From Hellea sp965224755 (GTDB lineage: Bacteria > Pseudomonadota > Alphaproteobacteria > Caulobacterales > Maricaulaceae): DNA of 64,000 nucleotides. Location: the NCBI GenBank assembly GCA_965224755.1, contig OZ245061.1, forward strand, positions 124,001-188,000, written 5' to 3'. Numbering within the stretch: the stretch's first letter is position 1; every line of letters starts with the position of its first letter. The translations under genes and the position numbers were made by a program. The notes beneath the pieces were generated by a model. It was given only the letters and a program-made list of their open reading frames with translations. It was not told the origin of the DNA and ran no database searches. This document shows positions 36,051 through 45,134 of the stretch, piece after piece.

Positions 36051-37235
36051 ATGAGCACAACCCTTATATCTTCAGTGGACTCTGCGCCTATATCTGCTTT
36101 CGCTGATAGCCGCATTCGGCTGGTCGGGCTTGGGCGCGCCGAGATAGCTGCGCATCTCGCAGATTTCGGTATTGAGCCTAAGAAAATCCGCATGCGCACC
36201 AAGCAGGTTTTTCAGTGGATTTATAATCACGGGGTTACGGATTGGGCGCAAATGACCAATATCGCCAAGGATTTACGGGCCAAGCTCGAAGAACGGTTTT
36301 CGCTCGACCGTCCCGAAATTATCGAGCGCCAAATCAGTGTTGACGGCACGCGCAAATATCTCATCCGTATGGCTCCCGGTATAGAAGTCGAGAGTGTCTT
36401 CATTCCCGATGTCTCCAAGACGGGCGCGCTCTGTGTCTCCTCGCAGGTCGGCTGTACTCTGACCTGTAAATTTTGCCATACGGGAACGCAGAGATTGGTG
36501 CGAAATTTAACGGCGCAGGAAATTGTGTTGCAAGTCATAGCCGCGCGCGATGATCTCGGCGAATGGCCCCCAAGTCTGACAAGAGAGGCGCAGGAAAACC
36601 GCAAACTCACCAATATCGTCTTTATGGGCATGGGCGAGCCGCTTTATAATACTGAGCAAGTCGGCGACGCGCTGGATATAATCTGCGATCCTGAAGGCCT
36701 TAGTATCGGGCGGCGGCGGATAACCGTCAGCACATCAGGCATTGTTCCCGAAATCGGGCCGATGGGCGCGCGTACCTCTGCCATGCTCGCCATTTCGCTT
36801 CATGCCGCCAATGATAAATTGCGCGAGCAAATCATGCCGATTAACCGCAAATATCCGCTCAAAGACTTGATGCAGGCGTGCCGCGATTATCCGGGGCTCT
36901 CAAATTCCAAACGCATTACTTTTGAATATGTCATGTTAAAAGGCATCAATGACAGCCCCAAACACGCCAAAGAACTGATCAATTTGCTCAAAGGCATTCC
37001 GGCCAAAGTCAACCTGATCCCGTTTAACCCTTGGCCGGACACGGATTATGAATGCTCCGATTGGGAGGTGATTGAAACCTTTTCCGATATCGTCAACCGC
37101 GCCGGATATGCCTCGCCCATCCGCACGCCGCGCGGACGCGATATCCTCGCCGCTTGCGGACAGCTAAGATCCGAGTCCGAAAAAATGCGGGCAAGCGAAA
37201 GACGAAAGCTGGGAAAACAATCTTCTCCTGAATAA
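36051..37235 (+). CDS. rlmN: Dual-specificity RNA methyltransferase RlmN
   Basis: A 394-residue radical SAM enzyme methylating C2 of A2503 in 23S rRNA and A37 in some tRNAs. CxxxCxxC is in CTLTCKFCHTG, GMGEPLYN follows, and the methyl-carrying Cys is in AACGQL near the C-terminus. ATG 36051 is used; a GTG at 36033 is in frame but lacks support. It follows apaG by 52 bases. Confidence 0.93.
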   Translation: MSTTLISSVDSAPISAFADSRIRLVGLGRAEIAAHLADFGIEPKKIRMRTKQVFQWIYNHGVTDWAQMTNIAKDLRAKLEERFSLDRPEIIERQISVDGTRKYLIRMAPGIEVESVFIPDVSKTGALCVSSQVGCTLTCKFCHTGTQRLVRNLTAQEIVLQVIAARDDLGEWPPSLTREAQENRKLTNIVFMGMGEPLYNTEQVGDALDIICDPEGLSIGRRRITVSTSGIVPEIGPMGARTSAMLAISLHAANDKLREQIMPINRKYPLKDLMQACRDYPGLSNSKRITFEYVMLKGINDSPKHAKELINLLKGIPAKVNLIPFNPWPDTDYECSDWEVIETFSDIVNRAGYASPIRTPRGRDILAACGQLRSESEKMRASERRKLGKQSSPE

Positions 37236-37334
37236 TTTACTTGATATTTTTGCCCCACTCGCACATGCAACGGGGCTAGCGAACGCGGATGTGGGCACGT
37301 TTTGAATTTGAACATCTTTTGACCGGATCGCTTT

Positions 37335-37748
37335 ATGAGACCTGTGCTTGATAGCCTCGCCAATGGTTTTCCTTGGCTTATATTCTACCTACTGGTCGTG
37401 ACCAGCATATATTTGCTTGGCCTGTTTATCTATGTCAAACTCACCCCACATAAAGAGTTGGAACTGGTACAAAACGGCAATATGGCCGCAGCCATATCTT
37501 TCAGCGCATTAGTGATTAGTCTGGCGCTTCCGCTGGCCGCTTGTCTGATTAATAAATTCAGCCTGATAGATGTTGCGCTTTGGGGCACGCTCAGCCTGTT
37601 TTTGCAGCTCTTCCTCTTCCGCCTCACAGACGCGATTTTCAAAGGCATGCCGCAACGGATTGAAAATAATGAAGTGCCTGCCGCCACCGTCTTGGCGGCG
37701 TTTAAAATTGCAGGCTCTATCATTCTTGCTTTCGCGATTTCCGGCTAA
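37335..37748 (+). CDS. DUF350 family membrane protein
   Basis: A 137-residue protein with about four helices, matching DUF350 (YjfL-like): MAAAISFSALVISLALPLAA and LFRLTDAIFKGMPQRIENNEVPAA. Unknown role, often in envelope-stress or ATP-grasp operons. Its stop overlaps the ATG of the next gene by one base. Confidence 0.85.
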   Translation: MRPVLDSLANGFPWLIFYLLVVTSIYLLGLFIYVKLTPHKELELVQNGNMAAAISFSALVISLALPLAACLINKFSLIDVALWGTLSLFLQLFLFRLTDAIFKGMPQRIENNEVPAATVLAAFKIAGSIILAFAISG

Positions 37749-38542
37749 TGTGGCGAAAATTTCCTGATTGGTTGTTTTATTTGGGCATTGTCGTGCTCAT
37801 CTATCTCAACGCCAATCGCGCCTCTGAAAAAATTGATGCCCCGCCCCCGCCGCCGGAGCTTGGCCCGATGCTGCCCAGCGAAACGCCGCGTGATGACCGA
37901 GTTGTTGTTGATGTCAAACCTCCGCGCTCCGGTATTGGCACAGCTTTTTCTATCGACAATAAAGGCCGCTGGATGACCGCACGCCATGTCGTTGATAGTT
38001 GCGACGAGGTCGGGCTTGATATTGGCGGGCGCAAAGTACTGCGCGTGACCTCAACAGTCTCGGACGATACGGATACCGCGATTTTATATGCCGATTGGAA
38101 ACGCCGCCCTCTGGCTAATGATCTTTACAATAAACGCCAGATTGGCGAGCGCGGGTTTTTCTTCGGCTTCCCGCAAGGCCGCCCCGGCGAGGTTGTCGGA
38201 TCACTATTGGCCCGCAATCGCATGTTGGTGCGCGGACGGTATAAATCCGATGAAGCAATTTTGGCATGGTCAGAAATCGGGCGAACGCGCGGCTTATTTG
38301 GTTCACTTGGCGGGCTCAGCGGCGGCCCGGTCATGGATAGCGACGGCGAAGTTATCGGCGTGGTTTCAGCAGAAAGTCCGCGCCGCGGACGCATCTATAC
38401 CGTCGCGCCGGAAAATCTGCAAAAGCTGATGCCCAAACACTCGGCAAGTCCCGACCCGCTCTCGCTTAATACTTACGGCCTGCAAGCCGACCGCCTACGC
38501 CGCGACCGCCGCATTGCGCAAGTCATTTGCATGGTCAATTAA
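37748..38542 (+). CDS. Membrane-anchored trypsin-like serine protease
   Basis: A 264-residue protein with one N-terminal membrane helix (LFYLGIVVLIYLNANRA) and a Pro-rich linker, then a chymotrypsin-fold domain facing the periplasm. Likely triad: His in WMTARHVVDS, Asp in DDTDTAILYADW, Ser in LSGGPVMDSDGE. No PDZ domain is present, unlike DegP. Translationally coupled to DUF350 and followed by the extensin-like gene. Confidence 0.83.
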   Translation: MWRKFPDWLFYLGIVVLIYLNANRASEKIDAPPPPPELGPMLPSETPRDDRVVVDVKPPRSGIGTAFSIDNKGRWMTARHVVDSCDEVGLDIGGRKVLRVTSTVSDDTDTAILYADWKRRPLANDLYNKRQIGERGFFFGFPQGRPGEVVGSLLARNRMLVRGRYKSDEAILAWSEIGRTRGLFGSLGGLSGGPVMDSDGEVIGVVSAESPRRGRIYTVAPENLQKLMPKHSASPDPLSLNTYGLQADRLRRDRRIAQVICMVN

Positions 38543-38560
38543 TTTCGGCATACTCCGCCT

Positions 38561-39268
38561 ATGTGGAAACGCCCTGTCCTTTTGTTTACGGTCATTATCG
38601 CGCTGCTCGGCGGGCTCGGCATCTTGCTGGACCAAACCCTGCCATCCCAGCATCTACCGTGGCGCAAGCTTGACCCCGAAGCGCCGCTTGGCTTTGCCAC
38701 TAAGAGCCAGTTTCTGCGCATGAGCTTCGAGCCTTCGAAAACCTGTATGACTATGGCGCGGGATATTGTGCCGTTTAACTCTATCCCCGCCGAGCCGCAT
38801 AAACCCAATAAAACCTGCGGCTGGAAGGTCGCGCGCGTGGTTTACGGCAGCGAAATCACCGTTCTCAAACCCGGAGAAGCCAATATGCAATGCCCGCTCG
38901 CCATCGGCACATATATCTGGATGCGCGAAGTGGACGCGCTCGCTGATAAATATTTAGGCGCGGGCCTGAAAAAAATTCACCATGCCGGCACGTATAGCTG
39001 CCGCCGCCAAAACGGCAATGATTCAGGCCAATGGAGCGAACATGCTTTCGCCAATGCTTGGGATATTACGGGGTTCGAGCTTTCCGACGGTCGCGTGATT
39101 TCGGTGCAGAAAGACTGGAAAAGCAAAGACAAAGCCCGCCGTAAATTTCTGCATGCCGCCCGCGATAAAGCCTGCAAAATATTCCGCGTCACGCTCAGTC
39201 CTGATTTTAATGCCGCCCATCACGATCATTTTCACGTCGATATGGGCCCGACCACGACTTGCCGGTGA
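38561..39268 (+). CDS. Extensin-like domain protein (VanY/MepA-type fold)
   Basis: A 235-residue protein with an N-terminal membrane helix or signal (LLFTVIIALLGGLGILL). The extensin-like C-terminal domain has conserved Cys residues, the EHAFANAWDI (HxxxxAxD-like) motif and HHDHFHVDMG, resembling zinc D,D-carboxypeptidases. A peptidoglycan-related role is inferred from the fold. It is 18 bases after the protease gene. Confidence 0.85.
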   Translation: MWKRPVLLFTVIIALLGGLGILLDQTLPSQHLPWRKLDPEAPLGFATKSQFLRMSFEPSKTCMTMARDIVPFNSIPAEPHKPNKTCGWKVARVVYGSEITVLKPGEANMQCPLAIGTYIWMREVDALADKYLGAGLKKIHHAGTYSCRRQNGNDSGQWSEHAFANAWDITGFELSDGRVISVQKDWKSKDKARRKFLHAARDKACKIFRVTLSPDFNAAHHDHFHVDMGPTTTCR

Positions 39269-39317
39269 GCTTGCATAGCCTATCCCCTTTCGCTAACACG
39301 CCTTAGGAGGGAGTCTT

Positions 39318-39842
39318 ATGCATATTATCGGCATTCTAATCGCGATTGCGACTTTGATCTATTGGGTCAGCCGCGCCGCGCGGGGGGTCGGAGATATTGC
39401 CGACGCCGCAAATACAGTGGCCAATCTGCCGCGCAAACGACGGTTTCAGAAAGAGTATCATAAATCAGGCTTTGACCTTGTTGAAAGCCCGGTAGAAGCC
39501 GCCGCTGTTTTAATGATATCCACGGCGCGAATGAGCGAAGAGAAACGCGTCACTGACCCGGCGAAACTTGAAATTATAAAACAACTCCGGCTCAATATGC
39601 AGATGAGCAAAGATGGTGCGGACGGAATTTACCGCCAAATGCACAGCCTGATCTATGATATTGTTCTGCCTGAAAGCTCGCTCTTCCCAATGCTGACTAT
39701 TCTCAAAGAAACAGTTGACCGCTCAGACGCTGAAGATTTGGCTCAAATGATGGAAACTACCGCATCAACGGACGGCGTAGCAAATATGGAACAGACGGAA
39801 TTTATCCGCAGGTTCCGCGAACGTATGGGGTTAGGTGTTTAG
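39318..39842 (+). CDS. Membrane-anchored helical protein, TerB-like
   Basis: A 174-residue protein with one N-terminal helix (MHIIGILIAIATLIYWV) and an all-helical soluble domain with repeated acidic segments (ILKETVDRSDAEDLAQMM, VANMEQTEFIRRF), reminiscent of TerB-like folds. AGGAGG precedes the start. Its stop shares TTAG with the stop of the convergent DUF2793 gene. Confidence 0.6.
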   Translation: MHIIGILIAIATLIYWVSRAARGVGDIADAANTVANLPRKRRFQKEYHKSGFDLVESPVEAAAVLMISTARMSEEKRVTDPAKLEIIKQLRLNMQMSKDGADGIYRQMHSLIYDIVLPESSLFPMLTILKETVDRSDAEDLAQMMETTASTDGVANMEQTEFIRRFRERMGLGV

Positions 39843-41125
39843 TCCCAACGACTCCATTTGGGAATAAAGGGGAGATAGCCATACCCGTTACTTGTTGTGA
39901 TATCGATGATCGGGTTGCTCGGCCATTGCGCTGATAATCCGTTTGCAATCTCGCTATCTGCATTGCTGGAAAAGAGATAGTTTGAGGCCCCGGCGAGGCG
40001 GATATCGCTGCTTGCGCCGCTACTATATTGCGAGAGGTAAGCTGCTCCGGGTTGAAGCGTTTTCAGATACCGCACTTGCGCACTCGCCCCGTTCGTACCT
40101 ATGGCGGCGGCATACCAGCCCGCCTCCAGCGTGAGCGGCGTCGCCAGCACATAATCTTTATGGCCCGCATTATCGGCGGGTTGGGATCCAAAATCCGTGA
40201 CCAGGTCGCCAATATCCCAATGATTTCCATTAGCCAATCCAAGCTTGAATATGCCCGCCCGCAAGATAGCGCCCGCTGTTGAACTAGCCCCATATTGCGC
40301 GACAAAACCGCCCTTTAACTCGGAGGGGCGGTCAACATAAAAGGGGCTGAACATCATACGGTTTTGCGTCATTGTCAGGCCTCCCCGCCCGTTATAAAAC
40401 GCAATCAGACTCGGCAGGCCATAGAAGTTATCCGGGCCGCCACAGGCATTAACAGGCGTCGTCATTTGTCCGGGATTGATGCCATGGGGGAAGCTAACAG
40501 CGCCAGAGGCCGCATTGGCAATCAGGCTATCTTGGAAAACGCTGCCATCAGCGCTGGTTTTGATATGAAAATCCTGATCTCCGGTCAGGCCCATCTCGGC
40601 ATGGCCCGTATAGCCACTCTGAAACAGAAGGCTAGCCGTATCACTTGCCGCAGATTTATTGACCTTAAGCTGATGCCCGGCCCCTTCATTATCAAGCAAT
40701 GTCGCCGGGCTTTTTACCGCGAAGCGGTTGGTTATGTCGGCAGTCGTATTAATACCAAATTTATCCGCGGTCTCAGGCGAGCCGCCGCCGCTCTGCGCTT
40801 GCCAAGCCGCGCCGTCAAAAATACGTAATTCACCCGCATCCTCGACATAGGCCCGCCAGCCCGTTCTGGGCACAAAATACTCCCAAGCCCCGTCTTGAAA
40901 GGCTGCCAATTGATGAGGCATATCGGTAAAATCACCTGTCGGCGCTATCCCGATAATGACCCGCTCGCCATTCTGGGGCGACGTTGGCGGCGTATCGGTT
41001 ACGCCCATGACAGATAATTGCACGATAGCGTCGAGTTGCCGAAGGGCTTCATTATGGGTGACGTGTTTTTGCGCCTGAGCCGGGGCGAGAAAAGGGAGTT
41101 TTAAATTGGGGCTGATGAGATCCAT
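39839..41125 (-). CDS. DUF2793 family protein (phage/GTA spike- or fibre-like)
   Basis: A 428-residue protein whose N-terminus (LPFLAPAQAQKHVTHNEALR) and following WRAYVEDAGEL… segment are DUF2793. In alphaproteobacteria DUF2793 domains occur in proteins of gene transfer agents and phages, often as head spikes or tail fibres. The C-terminal half is Gly/Ser/Ala-rich beta sequence. No other phage or GTA gene is in this window, so it is an isolated member. Confidence 0.82.
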   Translation of the reverse strand: MDLISPNLKLPFLAPAQAQKHVTHNEALRQLDAIVQLSVMGVTDTPPTSPQNGERVIIGIAPTGDFTDMPHQLAAFQDGAWEYFVPRTGWRAYVEDAGELRIFDGAAWQAQSGGGSPETADKFGINTTADITNRFAVKSPATLLDNEGAGHQLKVNKSAASDTASLLFQSGYTGHAEMGLTGDQDFHIKTSADGSVFQDSLIANAASGAVSFPHGINPGQMTTPVNACGGPDNFYGLPSLIAFYNGRGGLTMTQNRMMFSPFYVDRPSELKGGFVAQYGASSTAGAILRAGIFKLGLANGNHWDIGDLVTDFGSQPADNAGHKDYVLATPLTLEAGWYAAAIGTNGASAQVRYLKTLQPGAAYLSQYSSGASSDIRLAGASNYLFSSNADSEIANGLSAQWPSNPIIDITTSNGYGYLPFIPKWSRWD

Positions 41126-41212
41126 GACATATCCTTATTGAATTTAGATCAAGGATAGGCGCGTTTCCCACAGCGGGGATACATCTCGAAAAACATGCCG
41201 TATAGCTGTGTT

Positions 41213-42160
41213 TTACGCATCTTTTATGTTGGATTGACGCATCATATCGACCGTAGCGTGATCGATTCCAAATTCGGATTTCAGGCGGGATTTGATCGCT
41301 TGGCTGACCGTTTCCAAACTGGCCTTTGGCTCAATAAAAGCTTCAAGCGTGAGCATCGGACGCTCGGGCGTAATCGACCAAGCATGAATATGGTCAATGG
41401 AGACAAGATTATCGATATGTGCCGCTAGATCATCGCGGATAGCGCGGCGGTCAATATGGGCGGGCGCGCCTTCGAGGAGGATATGCCCACTATCTTTCAC
41501 CAGATGCCACGCGCTTCGCAAGATAAGCACGGCGACAAGCACAGAAAGTAAAGGGTCAATCGGTGTCCAGCCCGTTTGCATAATCACCAGCGCTGCAATG
41601 ATCGCCGCAACGGAGCCCAGCAAATCGCCCAGCACATGCAAGACTGCGCCGCGAATATTCAGATTTTCCTGATCTGCACCCAATAGAATTTTGAAGACAA
41701 CCAGATTCACGACAAGGCCCGCAATCGCGACCCAGAGCATAGGCCCCGCTAAAATCTCGCCGCCGCCTTGCAAGCGGCGCATCGCCTCCCAGACAATCCA
41801 GACCGCGACCAGAAACAATGTCAACCCGTTGACGAAGGCGACGAGGATCGAAAATCGGTCATAACCGAATGTATGTTTCCAATTGGCAGGACGGCGGGCA
41901 AGAGTAAAAGCCCCCCATGCCATGGCCAGCGCCGCAAAATCGGTGAGCATGTGGCCCGCATCCGCAAGCAAAGCGAGTGAGCCTGAGATTAAACCTCCCG
42001 CAACTTCGGCAATCATGAACAAACCCGTTAAGAGCGCGGCTATACCAACGCGGGTGCGGTTTTTCGCGCCGCTGGCGGGACATTGTGAATGGTTATGCCC
42101 ATCGCCGTGACTATGCCGTGATTGCGGCCGTGATTGTGGTGACTTCCCATAGGTTTTCAT
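41213..42160 (-). CDS. Cation diffusion facilitator (CzcD-like) metal exporter
   Basis: A 315-residue inner-membrane exporter for Zn/Co/Cd-type ions, driven by protons. The His-rich N-terminus (SRHSHGDGHNHS), six helices, ALLADAGHMLTD in TM2 and HVLGDLLGS in TM5 are the metal-site motifs, and the C-terminal domain is the usual cytoplasmic dimer. Metal choice cannot be read. Confidence 0.9.
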   Translation of the reverse strand: MKTYGKSPQSRPQSRHSHGDGHNHSQCPASGAKNRTRVGIAALLTGLFMIAEVAGGLISGSLALLADAGHMLTDFAALAMAWGAFTLARRPANWKHTFGYDRFSILVAFVNGLTLFLVAVWIVWEAMRRLQGGGEILAGPMLWVAIAGLVVNLVVFKILLGADQENLNIRGAVLHVLGDLLGSVAAIIAALVIMQTGWTPIDPLLSVLVAVLILRSAWHLVKDSGHILLEGAPAHIDRRAIRDDLAAHIDNLVSIDHIHAWSITPERPMLTLEAFIEPKASLETVSQAIKSRLKSEFGIDHATVDMMRQSNIKDA

Positions 42161-42236
42161 AGGAAATCCAGCCGCATCTGCAAAGCCACAATTTTAAGCC
42201 GTCCCTAACCAATTTCGACTAAGGTGCCGCGCTAAG

Positions 42237-43376
42237 ATGAATGAAGGATGGCCTGTGCTAGGACAACACTCGACAGTCACAGTGAAACGTGCGCAAGAGC
42301 TAAGCGAGACAGACCGCATGGCTTGGGCGGCTTTACGCGCGTCTAATCCTGCGCTTTACAGCCCCTATTTCCACTTCGGCTATACGGCATTACTCTCTGA
42401 ATTACGTGATGATGTTTATGTCGCCTGCGCTTATAGGGGCGGCTTGCCCATTGCCTTCCTGCCCTATCAAGGCGCAAAATTCTCGCGGCCTGTCGGCGCG
42501 CCGATGACGGATTATCACGGGTTTATCTGTCGAGCCGATGCTGAGTTTGAGGCGGCGGAATTGCTAAAAGACGCGGGCGCCGGGGCCTTTCATTTCAGCG
42601 CCTCTGTGAATACGCAGATGAAATCCCATATCCAAAGCGCGGGCGCAGGCACGATGATGGATATTACGGCCGGAGCAGAGGCTTGGCGGGAGACCCGCGA
42701 TAGCAGCTATCGCCGCCACTTGAAAAGCACGCGCCGCCGTATCCGTAAGGCCGAAGAGGAACACGGCCCGCGCCGCTTTGTCTGGCAATCCAAAGACCAA
42801 GATGTTTTTGATCAGCTGATCACATGGAAAAAACAAAAATTCGCCGAGACGGGAAAATATGATGTCCTCTCCGCAGATTGGACGATGCAGCTTTTACAGC
42901 GGCTATGGCAAAGCAGCGGCGAACTGCGCTGTGATATGCAAGCGCTTTATTTTGGCGACCGTTTGGCGGCGGTTGATTTAGGCCTAACGGACGGGACAAC
43001 ATTCCATAGCTGGATTGTCGCCTATGACGGGGCGCTGCAGAATTTCGCCCCCGGCATACAATTGCTCGAAGGCCTAATCGACGCCGGCGGCGGTCTCGGC
43101 TATTCGCGTATTGACCTCGGCGCGGGTACAGACGGTTATAAACGTCACTATGCGAGCGACCCTGTCAGTATCGGAAGCGGCTTCATCGCGGCGCAAGGGC
43201 CAGCCGCCGCGCTTTCAAATATTTACAGCGCCGCCGAGCGTTTTGGCGAAAAAGCGTTAAAAGACGCGCCGGGAAAACTCCGCCGCCGCTACAGCCAAAT
43301 CGCCGCCTGCGAGGACAGTGTCTCGGGGCGAGCCAAGGCGATGCTAAGCGCCGTCAAGACAAGCGGGCGAGGCTAA
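42237..43376 (+). CDS. GNAT-fold acyltransferase, CelD/BcsL-like
   Basis: A 379-residue cytoplasmic protein. The segment YRRHLKSTRRRIRKAEEEHG and the later DLGLTDGTTFHSWIVAYD, with GIQLLEGLIDAGGGLGYSR, match the acetyltransferase family found with cellulose and other exopolysaccharide loci. The acceptor is unknown. It starts 76 bases from the divergent CDF gene. Confidence 0.8.
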   Translation: MNEGWPVLGQHSTVTVKRAQELSETDRMAWAALRASNPALYSPYFHFGYTALLSELRDDVYVACAYRGGLPIAFLPYQGAKFSRPVGAPMTDYHGFICRADAEFEAAELLKDAGAGAFHFSASVNTQMKSHIQSAGAGTMMDITAGAEAWRETRDSSYRRHLKSTRRRIRKAEEEHGPRRFVWQSKDQDVFDQLITWKKQKFAETGKYDVLSADWTMQLLQRLWQSSGELRCDMQALYFGDRLAAVDLGLTDGTTFHSWIVAYDGALQNFAPGIQLLEGLIDAGGGLGYSRIDLGAGTDGYKRHYASDPVSIGSGFIAAQGPAAALSNIYSAAERFGEKALKDAPGKLRRRYSQIAACEDSVSGRAKAMLSAVKTSGRG

Positions 43377-43438
43377 GCCAAAACCTATATCTGTATAAAT
43401 CTTAATTTCGGCGACATCGGGCCGTAATCTTGCCCCAT

Positions 43439-43462
43439 TATTGATATGTTATTACATCAATA
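43439..43462 (+). promoter_or_regulatory. Palindrome ahead of the VWA gene
   Basis: TATTGAT and ATCAATA flank a 10-base spacer and run into the AAGGAGG ribosome-binding site of the gene at 43476. Could be an operator; no regulator is known. Confidence 0.3.
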
Positions 43463-43475
43463 AGGAGGTTCCCCC

Positions 43476-44654
43476 ATGTCAGCCACACTACCGCACCCAT
43501 TAAAACGCATTACAGCCAGCCTGTTATTATCCGTCTCGGCTTTTGCCATTCCGCTTACCGCGCAGGCGGGGCCTGAGCTAAAACCCGTTCATGTCCGGGT
43601 TGACGAAACGCCTAACCGCATTCAAGTCGCGATTTTGCTCGACACCTCTAATTCGATGGACGGGCTGATCAGTCAGGCCAAATCGCAGCTTTGGACATTG
43701 GTCAATGAATTATCGGAAGGCCGCTATAATGGCCGCGCGCCCTCTATTGAACTCGCACTTTATGAATATGGCAATGACAATATTTCTGTTTCCAAAGGCT
43801 ATGTACGGCGCGTGTTGTCCCTCACAACTGACCTTGATGCGGTTTCGGAAAAACTCTTCTCCCTAACCACGGATGGCGGGCAGGAATATGCGGGCCAGGT
43901 GATGATGACCGCAATTGATGATTTGGAATGGAGCGGTAATTCCGATGATTTGAAACTGATGATCATTGCGGGCAATGAGCCTTTCACCCAAGGCACAGTG
44001 AGTTATCAAAGCGCCTGCGAGATGGCGCATAAAAAAGGCATTGTTATTGATACCATCCATTGCGGCACGAATGCAGACGGTATTAAGGGCGAGTGGAAAG
44101 CCGGCGCAGATTGCGGCCACGGTATTTATATGGTGATTAATCAGGACGAAAAATATGTCCATATCCCCTCGCCTTATGATGATGATATATTGCAGCTAAA
44201 CTTGCAACTCAACACCACCTATATCGGTTATGGCGAGCGCGGACGCGAATATAAACTGCGCCAAGAAGTGCAGGACAGCAATGCCGCCAGCATGGGCAAA
44301 GGCATTCAATTAAAGCGGTCTAAATCCAAAGCTTCCAAAGCTTATAAGAATGAAAGCTGGGATTTGGTCGACGCCTATAAAAAAGATAAAGACGCTGTGA
44401 GCGATCTATCCGCGGATGCGATGCCAGAAGAAATGAAGGAAATGAGCGCCCCCGAACGTGAGGTTTTTATTCAAGAAAAATCCACTGAGCGCGAAGCCGT
44501 CACCCAAGAAATTAAAGACCTCGAAGCCAAGCGCAAAGACTTTGTTGCCGAAAAACGCAAAGCTATGGCCGCGACAAAAACGCTAGACAATGTCATGGTC
44601 GATGCCGTGCGGCGGCAGGCCTCCGAAAAAGGTTATGTCTTTGACGGTTCTTAG
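43476..44654 (+). CDS. Exported von Willebrand factor A domain protein
   Basis: A 392-residue protein with a signal peptide (ASLLLSVSAFAIPLTAQA). The VWA domain follows with a complete MIDAS start DTSNS (Asp56, Ser58, Ser60) and a Thr/Asp-containing IIAGNEPFTQG. The C-terminal third is Lys/Glu-rich and helical, ending EKGYVFDGS. VWA proteins bind metal and mediate protein contacts; partner unknown. AAGGAGG is close to the ATG. It abuts the convergent YciI gene end to end. Confidence 0.82.
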   Translation: MSATLPHPLKRITASLLLSVSAFAIPLTAQAGPELKPVHVRVDETPNRIQVAILLDTSNSMDGLISQAKSQLWTLVNELSEGRYNGRAPSIELALYEYGNDNISVSKGYVRRVLSLTTDLDAVSEKLFSLTTDGGQEYAGQVMMTAIDDLEWSGNSDDLKLMIIAGNEPFTQGTVSYQSACEMAHKKGIVIDTIHCGTNADGIKGEWKAGADCGHGIYMVINQDEKYVHIPSPYDDDILQLNLQLNTTYIGYGERGREYKLRQEVQDSNAASMGKGIQLKRSKSKASKAYKNESWDLVDAYKKDKDAVSDLSADAMPEEMKEMSAPEREVFIQEKSTEREAVTQEIKDLEAKRKDFVAEKRKAMAATKTLDNVMVDAVRRQASEKGYVFDGS

Positions 44655-45134
44655 CTATTCGATCTTCGTCTTCTGAATAGTGGTGTGAATATCGTTTATT
44701 TTCATCATCGCCGCTGAGCCGTAATAGGGCGTGAACTCCGCCGTAAATATACCTGCCGCTACTGCGGGGTCGGTCAGGACGAGAGCTTGGGCCTCTTCAA
44801 CAGTTTTGACGTTGAAAATATAAAGCCCGCGTTTGACTTTTTCAGGGTCGCTGAAAGGCCCTGCGAGGACAAGCTTTCCATCTTTGGCCAAGCGTCCCAT
44901 ATTAGCAAAATGGCCTTTGAAGATTTCGGCGCGCTCCATCTTATCGGTAATATTGGCGTCTTCCGGCCCGGTCATGAGAACGACATGGACATAGGATCGC
45001 ATACCATATTCATCCGCGCCAAGCTCTTCAGCAAGAGCCGCATTATAGCCATCTGTCTTGACTTCAGGTGCAGGCCCCTTCTCGCAACTCATTAAAAGCA
45101 GCGCGGCAAGTGATATGAGACATACACGCTTCAT
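44655..45134 (-). CDS. YciI-like lipoprotein
   Basis: A 159-residue protein with a lipobox (LLLMSC) and a ferredoxin-like YciI domain: GHFANMGRLAKDGKLVLAGPF and GLYIFNVKTVEEAQALVLTDP. An exported lipidated YciI is unusual, since most are cytoplasmic. ATG 45134 shares a base with the lpdA stop (TGATG), so it is translated after lpdA. Confidence 0.8.
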   Translation of the reverse strand: MKRVCLISLAALLLMSCEKGPAPEVKTDGYNAALAEELGADEYGMRSYVHVVLMTGPEDANITDKMERAEIFKGHFANMGRLAKDGKLVLAGPFSDPEKVKRGLYIFNVKTVEEAQALVLTDPAVAAGIFTAEFTPYYGSAAMMKINDIHTTIQKTKIE

